A stretch of 16,175 nucleotides of DNA from Cochliopodium minus (taxonomy: Eukaryota; Discosea; Himatismenida; Cochliopodiidae). The notes below the pieces were generated by a model. That model did not search any database and was not told where the DNA came from. It saw only the letters and a list, made by a program, of their open reading frames with translations. The stretch covers positions 46,422-62,596 of the forward strand of contig JAMYWO010000089.1 in NCBI GenBank assembly GCA_024220525.1, written 5' to 3'. Within the stretch, counting starts at the first letter, position 1. Each line of letters begins with the position of its first letter. The translations under genes and the position numbers were made by a program. This document shows, one piece after another, positions 8,299 to 16,175 of this stretch.

Positions 8299-10966
8299 TT
8301 AATCATCAATGGTTATAATCACAGTATTTTGTTCTTTATCAGAAATATTATTCTCTTTGTTGTTTTTAACAATATCTTTGTCATTTAAACTGTTTTCTCT
8401 ATGAGGAGAATATTCTTTTCTTTTTTCGTTCAAAATTTTCATTGGTGTTTCACTTTCGCTAGCTTCACTGTCTATTCCCTTTCTTTCTGTTGAAATTTAT
8501 AAAAAAATAAAAAAGTTTTTCAAATTTAAATGTAAAAAAAAAAAATTTGAAATAAATTTACTTTTTGTTTTTTTTTGAGGATATTTGGGCTGAAATTCAT
8601 TATTTTCCAAAATGATGACTTCTGGGCATTCAGGATCTTTTATCTCATTCAAAATTTTTGTGAAAAGGCAATCCTTATAAAGATGTGAATAAGAACAAAT
8701 TGAATCGCAAATGGGACCTTTTTTAAAATGAACAAGAGTTTAGAAAAATTAAGAAATAATGAAAATATAAAAAATGTATTAAAAAATATTTCAAAATGAT
8801 AATAAAATAAAAAGGTTATTAATATAATCATTAAAAGAATACAATTCCAGATGTGTCTTTCATTGGAATAAACTAAGAAATAATCCAAATCAAAACACTG
8901 AGGATGATTGCAAAGAATGGATCTTCCAGGAACTTTAAGTCTTTCAAAAGTGAGAGGACAAAACAAAGAAACAGTGTGTCCTATTTCCTTGACGTTTAAT
9001 TCTAAAATATCTTCTTCTTCTTTTGTTCCTCCTAATCTTCCCGTTGTTGTTTCTGTATTCTCAATGGGAGTATTAAAATTGATACTGTTGTGATTCAAAT
9101 TAAGATTGGTGTGATTGATCATATTGTTGAAATTGACATTATTATCATTATTCAGACCAATATTATTGTCATTATTCAAATTCATACTGAAATTTTCATT
9201 AATTGTCAATTTAAAATTTGTTTGTAAATTAATGCTGTTCATCCCATTATTGTCAAAGTGGTTGATTTCATGGAAGCTCATTCCATTGTTATTTGATTCA
9301 ATATAGTCATTTTTAGAATCTTTTGTGTTATTATCACTATCATCATTGGGATTATCAACAGTATTAAAATCACTATTCTGAATGTTTTTATTCTCTTTAA
9401 TAAATCCATTTTCTTTTATATTATTTTTATTGAAATTTTCTTTATTTGTTTTGTTATTATTGTTTGTATTGTTAATTCCATTGCTCATGGAAGAAGGTGT
9501 AGGCGAAGAAGAGGAAGAAGAAGACAAAAGAAGGGAAAAAGAAGTATCATCGAGAAGATAAGTTTTTATTTCTTTTAAAAGAAAATGTTTTTTGAACAAT
9601 TCAGAAACTTTTATTTCGTTGGAAATGTTAGAAATGTTAGAAACATCAGGTATATTGGATGAATTAGATACATTAGACAATTTTGTTTCATTTACTCTTA
9701 TCCCCCCTTTCATATTATCTTGATTGTAAACTTTACCTAAATTTTCCTCTTTTATTAAATCTATAACTTCTTTCTCTTCTTTTCCATTAAATTTCTTATA
9801 GTTATTATTATTATCATTATTGTTGTTATTATTGTTATTATTATCATTAATGTTATTATTATTATTATTATTATCACCATTATTATTATTGTTATTGTTT
9901 TTGTGAAAAGAGTTGCTTTTTTTGGAACGAAATTTGGGAAAAATTCCGAGAGAAAAGTTATCTTTCAAAAAAGAAAGAGGTCTACTTTTAACAACAAAAA
10001 AATACAAGAAACCATCCAATTTTTCAACATTAAAAAATTCAACTCTGTTCAATTCTCGTAAATAAGGAAGAATGTTTTTGAGAGGAAAGATGATAAGTGG
10101 TTTTTTTATATTTTTTCTTGGTTTTTTTATGTTTATTATTTCCACAAATTGTCCATTTATCATCAATTTATTCTCATTCGTGATTATCTTGTCTTCTTCC
10201 TTTGTAATACACCTCAAATGCACTTGAAACTTTTCTAGTTTTTTTTTAAAAATTAGATTTTGTTTGACTTTAATTTATTTGTGTTTATTTTTTATATTAA
10301 TTTTTTTTTGTTTGATATTAATTTTATTTATTTGATTTTGAATTATTGTTCTTCTTATCATCAAAGAACATCATTTGATAAAATTGTAATAAATTAATTA
10401 TTATTTGAATGATAAAGAATAATTTTTAAAAAGGAAATTGTTCTATTAAAAAAGATTATACCTCCATCATTTGATTTCCACATGCTTAATTTCTTGATAT
10501 CTACTTGAAATGAATTCGAATTTTTCAGAATGGTACTTTTGAAAGGAATAAGGCAAATGGTCTCAACAATTTGGTAGAAAGGATCTTGATATAAGAAAAA
10601 CGTATCCTCTTTCAATCCATTCTTTTCCATATTTATATCTACATTGTGCAAAATTTTGTTTAATGATAAAATCATATCCATTGGATTAGATTCTTTATCA
10701 TATAATAAATTAAATACTCTTTCTTCCAACTCCTCTTTCAATCCTGTATATTTTATTTTATCTCTTTTGATATTATTCCTCAGAAAATGCAAGATATTTT
10801 TTAATTGGGTTATGCTGAATGATGATATAATACTCTTGATTAACTTTAAATTGGATTTCAATGGCAAAGTATTTTCTTCTATATTCAAAATCATTGAAAG
10901 ATTTTTGATGTGATGATGATTTAAATTTATTGATACTTCATCATTAAAACTATTATAATCTTCCAT
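8299..10966 (-). CDS. PIAS: SIZ/PIAS-type SUMO E3 ligase (SAP-like, PINIT, SP-RING)
   Basis: Minus-strand exons 10966-10462, 10234-8843, 8717-8562 and 8486-8299 (TAA) join in frame to 746 residues; complete. In known relatives it moves SUMO from Ubc9 to nuclear substrates. A SAP-like helical segment lies near 50-90 (ITQLKNIL, TGLKEELEERV). A PINIT-type domain lies near 128-262 (DPFYQIVETI, EKFQVHLRC, MINGQFVEI). A low-complexity insert at about 277-560 has poly-Asn and poly-Ser. The SP-RING lies near 593-665: SLFCPLTFERLKVPGRS, then CNHPQCFDLDYFL, then W-N-C-P-I-C rebuilt across an intron. The Cys-x-His and Cys-x-x-Cys zinc ligands are all present. The tail has a basic stretch (KKTKKRKG, nuclear signal-like) and ends NTVIITIDD, a SUMO-interacting motif. 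In-frame stops after 8843 are intronic. Function is confident; substrates unknown. Confidence 0.93.
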
Positions 10967-11084
10967 AATCTTATTTCAATCTCGATTTTTTTATTTCTGT
11001 CAAGATAATTATTTTCCCTCTCATTTTTGATTTATTCAAAAAATAAAATCGTTAAAAAGATATTCAAAAAAAAAAAAAAAGATA
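10967..11084. promoter_or_regulatory. Shared divergent promoter region
   Basis: Only 118 bp separate the ATG of the SUMO ligase (minus) from the ATG of the histone-fold gene (plus), so both promoters must lie here or overlap the neighbouring gene. It holds a run of about 15 A just before the plus-strand ATG. No defined transcription factor site can be claimed. Confidence 0.6.
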
Positions 11085-11500
11085 ATGAGCAATAATTCTG
11101 GATTAAAACTTCCTATAACAAGGATAAAGAAAATTATTAAAGAAGATACAGAAATCAAATTCATTAACCATCAATCAATCTTATTAGTAAACCAATTTAA
11201 TATTCCTTTTAATTGCAACCCATTTTTCTTTCTTACAAGATTGCCAAATCAACTGAATTATTTTTGGAATTTCTTATTCAACAATCTTTGGTTAATACTC
11301 AAAATGATAAAAGAAAGAAGATACAATATAAAGATATTGCACAAACTGTACAAGATTTGGATATATTGGAATTTTTAAAAGGTTCTTGAATATTCCCTCA
11401 TTTTATTTTCCAAAATTTAATAATTTTTTATATTTCTTGAATAGAATTCATAGTAATTCCAAATGATGAAGAAACATTAGATCAAAATGGTGATGATTGA
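11085..11500 (+). CDS. Small histone-fold protein, CHRAC1/Dpb3/POLE4 type
   Basis: Exons 11085-11186, 11240-11381 and 11445-11500 (TGA) join to 99 residues; complete. LPITRIKKIIKEDTEI is the first helix of an H2A/NF-YC-like histone fold. LLIAKSTELFLEFL, formed across the first intron, is the central helix, and KRKKIQYKDIAQTV the last. The tail is acidic (NDEETLDQNGDD). Length and motifs fit the small subunits that pair with a POLE3-like partner in DNA polymerase epsilon (Dpb3/POLE4) or the CHRAC nucleosome-sliding complex; the motif INHQSILLIAKSTELF is closest to CHRAC1. The related NC2-alpha is less likely. The partner subunit is not in the window. It is divergent to the SUMO ligase; any shared regulation is only inferred from spacing. 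In-frame reading past 11186 is intron. Confidence 0.88.
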
Positions 11501-11720
11501 AAAATATTTGATATTTGAAAAAAAAAAGGATCTTCAAGAGAATTCGAGAAATAAATTTTTTTTTTTTATATTTTTTGGATTGAATATTTTCTTTTCTTTG
11601 TTTTTTGATATTTGATGTATCATACTTCACCATTGTTTAATATTTTTCAATCCTCCTTTTGAAAATAATATAAATAAAACAAAAATTAATATATAAAAAA
11701 AATTTCCTCTATCTATTGCA
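11501..11720. promoter_or_regulatory. Upstream region of the DOCK gene
   Basis: 220 bp of A/T-rich spacer between the histone-fold stop and the DOCK ATG. The sequence just upstream of the start (ATATAAAAAAAATTTCCTCT) is A-rich then pyrimidine-rich. No exon or specific motif is supported. Confidence 0.4.
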
Positions 11721-13489
11721 ATGTCAAGTAAATTTAATTTGGGAAGAAAAGGGCATTCATTAAAGAAATTTTCTGGAAGTGATAGTGAGGAAACAGTCAA
11801 GAAAAAGAAAAAAAGAAATCAACAACAAAATACATCAGAATGGAATTTAATTATGGAACAAAATAGTGTAGAAAAGGGGCAAGATAATAAAGTGATAGAA
11901 TTATTGGATAATCTCAAAAAAACAAATGAGAAAGAATATATTTGTGATTTTGAAACAATATTTAATGGGGATAAAGTAAAAAATGATGAATTGGAAGAAT
12001 TGTTTCAATTTCCAGAAGATGAAGTGCAAATTATACAAAAAGAAAAATTATCAAGAACAGTAGAGACAACAATAAATCCTACCCTTTATAAAAAAGATAA
12101 ATTGAATGAACTACCTTATTTTGTGCAACAATGTTTGAATTTTTTTTCATCAGATTGGTTGATTTTGAAGAGGAGACATGAAAAATTTGCAGATTTCTCA
12201 CCAAAGGAATTGATTCAAGTTGATTTGCTCCCTAAACAAGTATTTGAACTATTATCCGATGAAAAACAAGATGAAGAAACAAACAAACAACCACCCAACA
12301 CAGAAGACAAATTAAGAGTAGAATTACTTTCAAAACATTCAATAACAACAGATGAAATTAATAGAAAGGATAGAAGCATTGATAGAAGAAAATTATTTTC
12401 ACTTTTCAATGGAATTCCCAATCAAATTTTCGCAAAAACAATTTCTGTACCTCCTTATTACGAATATAATGCCAGAAAAATACTTGTTGAAGTTTCAGAT
12501 GTAAAATTTAAATTGGGAGATATTGAACCTTTTTTTTGTACTCTTTCTTTGTATGATTTGACAAAGAAACAAAGAATTTCCGAAAATTTTTATTTTGAGC
12601 TCAACAGCACCTCTTCTAAAAAAATGATGGAAACCAATCCTCTGTCATCAGTAACTCCTCATGAAATTACTCAATCCACCCGCGCTTTATTTTCGTAATG
12701 ATCTTTTTTTATTTCCGATTCAATCAAAAATATAACCAATCAACATCACCATTTATATAACAAACTTTTTATAACCCCTCAATCAAAAGATCATCTTTCT
12801 TTAAAATGTTTAATAAATTTTTTTTTTTTTTTTTTTGTAGAGTATCGAATGCAACAGCAGATGTATATTTGGTGTTGAAAGTAGAAAGAATATTACAGGA
12901 TAATCATGCAGAATCATTAGATGTTTATTCAAAGGGAAGTGAATTGGCGAAAGGAAAAGAGATTTCAAAGATTCAACTAAATGCGGTGCATTGTTGCTCG
13001 AAAATTCCCTACAAAGTTCCATTTGCATGGAGTATGATACAACTGTTCAATCCAGAAGGAGATCTGATAGCAGGAGGAAACAATTCCTTCAAGTACTTTA
13101 TCAAACAATCTTCAAAAGGTGAAGTTAGTGAACAATCTTTCTTTGAAATGTTCAACAATACCAAGGGAGGTGGCCTCACCATCACCAAAAAAAACAGAGT
13201 TATTCCCGCAGAGTGTCAGTGTGTGATAACAGAATTGGAAACAGAAACAGTGGAAGAATACACGAGTAGATACGATCCTTTTTATCATCCTTTAAAACCT
13301 TTTAAAATTGATCAAGAAAAAAAAGAAAACAAAATTGTTCGTGAAATTTTAGAATTTCCTACCCGTCCCATCTCTGTTCCTTACCTTTCTTATTTCAACA
13401 CTTTGTTTGTTTATCCTCTTTTCCTCGCTCTTTCCAAACCTCTTTCCAATCACATCGTCATTCTCGTTGATTTTCTTTCTAGCGATGAC
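11721..13489 (+). CDS. DOCK: DOCK-family Rho-type GEF, N-terminal part up to mid DHR-1
   Basis: Exons 11721-12694 and 12841-13489 give the first 541 codons of the gene whose next part is written at 78-3704. The ATG is the first in a long exon after an A/T spacer. The N-terminus is basic and low-complexity (KKKKKRNQQQ); no PH domain is evident, so it looks closer to DOCK6/7/8 than to DOCK9-11. Recognisable family blocks: FFCTLSLYDLTKKQRISENF, VPFAWSMIQLFN, REILEFPTRPISVPYLSYFN and the start of DHR-1 (NTLFVYPL). The TAA at 12696 is intronic; the phase (TC then A) gives Ser across the junction. At 13489 the codon ends cleanly, and base 78 supplies the next codon. After the N the reading no longer looks like DOCK. 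Confidence 0.93.
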
Positions 13490-13490
13490 N
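13490..13490. other. Ambiguous base N: scaffold join
   Basis: The N follows directly after the 77-base sequence that also opens the window. Sequence to its right is unrelated to the DOCK continuation found at 78. It marks a scaffold link of unknown true length. Confidence 0.85.
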
Positions 13491-13606
13491 AAACTGAACT
13501 CTTTCACTTCTTCTCTCTCAACCATGTTCATTTTGGTTTGGAAAAGAAAAAACAAGTTGTGAAAAGAGGTAATCGAAAGAAAAGAAGTTTACGAAAAAAA
13601 AAGTAA
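13491..13606 (+). CDS. Unidentified protein, extreme C-terminus, lysine/arginine-rich
   Basis: An open frame from the N to TAA at 13604-13606 encodes about 37 residues ending in a very basic tail (VVKRGNRKKRSLRKKK). Such tails are common in nucleolar and ribosome-assembly proteins, but the fragment is too short to name. That it is in frame with DOCK across the N is probably chance. It converges on the GLUG-like gene ending at 14203. Whether it is really coding is uncertain. Confidence 0.4.
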
Positions 13607-13610
13607 ACGG

Positions 13611-13620
13611 AAAAAAAAAA

Positions 13621-13651
<31 letters not shown>

Positions 13652-13848
13652 TAATAAATAAAAATAAAAATAATAAAAATAAAAATAAACTGAAAATAAG
13701 GATGGAAAATAAAAATAAAATAAAAAAAAAAATAAAAATAAAAATAAAAAATAAAAATAAAAATAAAAATAAAAAATAAAAATAAAAATAAAAATAAAAA
13801 TAAAAATGATAAAAATAAAAATAATAAACTGAATAAAAGGATGGAAAT
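13611..13848. repeat. (AAAAAT)n simple repeat
   Basis: A-rich hexamer array, interrupted by two related copies of a unique motif, AAACTGAA(T)AA(A)GGATGGAAA, near 13687 and 13827. The two copies suggest that a larger unit of about 140 bp was duplicated. No coding sequence. Confidence 0.8.
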
Positions 13849-14202
13849 TTTTTAGATTTTCTTTGTATCCTTCTTGTTTCAACTCAGTAACTTAAGGAAA
13901 GATTTCAAATGTCCCCTTCTTTTCTTTACTTTATTTTTGTCAAAATCTTAGTATTTTACTAATATTTGTCAAACAAATGCAAACTCCCAAACCTTCTGTG
14001 CTTTCTGATTCCTGAAAAAAAAAACAACTTTTTTTCTTTCTATTCTTATTTTAATCTCAAAAAACTAGGATCTGAATAGAAAATAAAAAGATGTAAGATG
14101 TGAAATATGAAAAATAAATCAAAAAAAAAAATCTTCATAATCTTCTTTTCAATTTTAAAGGAAAGTTCCTATCTCATTTAAAAAAATTTAAATTTTTTAA
14201 TA
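13849..14202. other. Intergenic region between convergent gene ends
   Basis: About 350 bp of less repetitive A/T-rich DNA downstream of both flanking genes. It is more complex than the surrounding repeats (for example 13860-14015), with one short minus-strand open stretch after TTTCAG near 14013, but nothing recognisable. It may be 3' untranslated sequence. I see no RNA gene. Confidence 0.4.
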
Positions 14203-16064
14203 TCAAAAAATTATTGCAGCCAAAAAAAATAATAATAAAAAAGAAATTGAGTTGAAATTTGAAGTACTTTTACAAAAACCCTCTGTACATTTTAAAGTAA
14301 AAGCACATTTTTGGTTGGAATTTGTTGATAGAGCTATTTGATTTGAGACAGGAGAAGTTGTGATCAAAAAATCATAATTTATTCCATCAAATGTTCCATT
14401 TCCTCCAATAGAACTTAATATGAAAAAATTTGAAGATTGTTTTCCTTGAAAAGAACATTTTCCATTCGTTTTTGAAACTGTCATTGTTAAAGAATTATCT
14501 ATTTGTTGAATAATAACTGGATATTGAGGACAACAACATTGTGAAGACAAACAATTTCCAATTACATCATACACTCCCGTCATATTTCTGTTTTCAAATA
14601 ATTAAAATCCTAACAAATTAAAAAATTAATTAATTTTACAAAGGTATTTTCTGTGGAAGTATTGTTGAAGGAGAAGAAGTAGTTGAGGGAATTGAAGTTG
14701 GAACAAGAGTTGTTGGAAGAAGAGTAGTAGGAGGAATTGTTGAGGGGTATAAATCAAAACATCCATCTGAAAATCCTTTTTGTTGTGCGACACAATCACC
14801 AAAAAAAGAAGAGTTAATTTGATTATTGTAATAGCTACAATTAGTAAGTGATCCATTATTCAGGCTTAAAACTCCTCCAGCCACAAACCCACTTAAATAG
14901 TTATTATTTGAAATACAATTAGAAATGTTTCCTTTATTAAAACCCTTGAAATAAAAAATAATTTTCAAATTTTTTATTTTTAATTAAAATTTATTTACAC
15001 AAATTCCTCCTGAATAAGAAAATGAAATAGAGGAGACAAACTTGTTACTATGAGAATTGCAATGTAAAACACTTCCATAATTAAATGCACTCACACCTCC
15101 AATATAATCTTTTAAAAAAATTAAATTTAAATTTTTAAAAAAAATAAATTTGACCTTGAGAATAAAATGTTGTGAAAGAATGATTATAAGAATTTGAATT
15201 TAAAAGGAAACTTTCAAAATTATTGTATCCACAAATCCCTAAAATTTAAAAAAATTAAAATCAAAAAAAATATATTATTTTTTTAAACTTTTACCAGCCA
15301 AATAGAAAGAAGATGAAACAGAAAAAGAAGGAGATGATACAAAAGTGATCGTATTGCTTTCACAGTTTGAAATATTTGAATTCGAATTGTACCCACTAAT
15401 CCCACCTGAGTAAACAAAAAAATGTAACCTCAATTAATTAATTTAGCTTATTTCTTTTTTTTTTTTACCAAAGTATATTGAAAAACTGGTTGTTGATGAA
15501 AAATTATTATTAGAAGATAAAGAATTTAGTATCAAAGAATTTTGTGAATTAAAAGCAGAAATCCCTCCAAAGTACAAAAAGTAAGAAGTAACAGAAATAA
15601 ATTGATTTTTTGTTGAATTACAATTAATTATAAAAGAATTTTGAGAATTGTACCCACTTATCCCCCCAAAATATAAACTTGATGATGATAATGTGGAAGA
15701 GAAAACATTTGAAAAAGAAACGCATTCAGAAATGGTGGAATTATTTGAATTATATCCTGTAACAGCTCCACAATAACTTTTAATATTTTAAAATAGTTTT
15801 TTTTAAAAAATGAAAAAAAAAAAAAGTAACTTTTTACTTGAAAGAAGAAGAAGAAACGGAAGAAATTTTGTTTATTTGTGAAGTGCAATTTTTTATTGTA
15901 CCTAAAAAAAAAAAAAAAATCAAAAAATGAAAGAAAATATAAATTAAAAATACCATTGTCATTATTTGCAATGATACCCCCAGCAAAAGAAAAAGGAGAT
16001 AAAATTGTATTATTAACAGAATTACAATTTAATACAAAACCATTCAAACTCTGTGCTGAAATTC
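14203..16064 (-). CDS. GLUG-like repeat surface protein, C-terminal part with Pro/Thr stalk and membrane anchor
   Basis: Minus-strand exons 16064-15954, 15901-15838, 15776-15469, 15405-15295, 15238-15155, 15108-14999, 14944-14640 and 14587-14203 (TGA) give 491 residues with consistent phases. The 5' end is missing. Six or more irregular repeats carry YFGGISGYNSQNSFIINC-type motifs, Gly-Gly-Ile spaced by Ser/Asn-rich turns, as expected for a beta-helix. A Pro/Thr/Ser stalk follows (PSTIPPTTLLPTTLVPTSIP), probably O-glycosylated. Then comes a Cys-containing module (CLSSQCCCPQYP) and a hydrophobic end (SISFLLLFFLAAIIF) with no cytoplasmic tail, fitting a GPI signal or terminal anchor. It is of the same family as 5928-8162 and supplies exactly what that fragment lacks, so they may be one gene of about 969 residues. 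Otherwise it is a close paralogue. Ligand unknown. Confidence 0.8.
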
Positions 16065-16082
16065 CTTTATTAAAAAAATAAA

Positions 16083-16175
16083 AAAATAAATAATAAACAA
16101 ATAAAAAAATAAAAAAATAAAAAATAAAAAAATAAAAAAATAAAAAAATAAAAAAATAAAAAAATAAAAAAATAA
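16083..16175. repeat. (TAAAAAAA)n octamer array at the window end
   Basis: From about 16101 to the last base the sequence is almost pure (TAAAAAAA)n. It lies in the intron upstream of the first visible exon of the minus-strand gene. An array of this length is not resolvable by short k-mers, so the contig probably ends here for technical reasons. Confidence 0.85.

Noticed and set aside
12696-12698. Premature TAA or recoded stop in the DOCK gene
   Set aside because: A GT donor at 12695 and a TAG acceptor at 12840 remove it, and the family motif continues across the junction in phase.
1-13489. A 13.4-kb circular element closing at the 77-base repeat
   Set aside because: The circle would contain an N at 3935 that joins two incomplete genes, and the overlap equals a usual assembly k-mer. 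Ordinary nuclear genes and no replication or mobility genes are present.
12841-13606. One continuous protein from DOCK through the N into the basic tail
   Set aside because: The sequence after the N has no DOCK similarity, while base 78 gives the correct continuation; frame agreement across an N of unknown size carries no weight.
13849-14202. Possible tRNA, snRNA or small exon
   Set aside because: No cloverleaf, box motif or convincing coding stretch could be found by eye.
16083-16175. Telomere-like terminal repeat
   Set aside because: The octamer also occurs internally near 5848-5881, contains no G-rich strand, and lies in the intron of a gene that continues beyond the end.

Overview
This is nuclear DNA from an intron-rich, extremely AT-rich unicellular eukaryote. 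Coding exons are moderately AT-rich. Introns and spacers are almost pure A/T with hexamer to octamer tandem repeats. Introns follow GT..AG, stops are TAA/TGA and the standard code fits every gene. The DOCK, SIZ/PIAS, TTC4 and histone-fold genes, with asparagine runs, suggest a free-living protist, perhaps amoebozoan; I cannot name the species.

Layout as given. 1-3704 (+) is the middle of a DOCK-family Rho-type GEF gene. A single N at 3935 lies in a simple repeat. 4030-4729 (+) is the C-terminal part of a TTC4/Cns1 co-chaperone. 4835-5706 (-) is the 3' end of an unrecognised helical protein. 5928-8162 (-) is the 5' part of a secreted GLUG-like repeat protein. 8299-10966 (-) is a complete SIZ/PIAS SUMO E3 ligase. 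11085-11500 (+) is a complete small histone-fold protein of CHRAC1/Dpb3/POLE4 type. 11721-13489 (+) is the 5' part of the DOCK gene, ending at a second N (13490). 13491-13606 (+) is an unidentified basic C-terminus. 14203-16064 (-) is the 3' part of a GLUG-like surface protein with a Pro/Thr stalk and a hydrophobic C-terminal anchor.

The order of pieces looks wrong. Bases 1-77 are an exact copy of 13413-13489, immediately before the second N. Reading DOCK from 13489 into base 78 keeps frame, all exon phases and the family's domain order. So the two DOCK pieces are one gene (about 1,235 codons visible, lacking the DHR-2 catalytic end), and the window is a scaffold whose pieces are permuted. 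The first N probably fuses DOCK to TTC4 artificially. The two GLUG-like pieces may also be one gene: they complement each other, their phases fit, and both broken edges lie in the same (TAAAAAAA)n repeat.

The genes do not form a pathway. The SUMO ligase and histone-fold gene are a divergent pair over a 118-bp spacer. The most distinctive biology is the GLUG-like surface protein: its repeats are carried on separate exons, mostly with phase-1 introns and often split at a Gly-Gly-Ile motif, which looks like exon-by-exon growth of a beta-helix adhesin. I found no wholly new system, RNA gene, transposon or CRISPR array.
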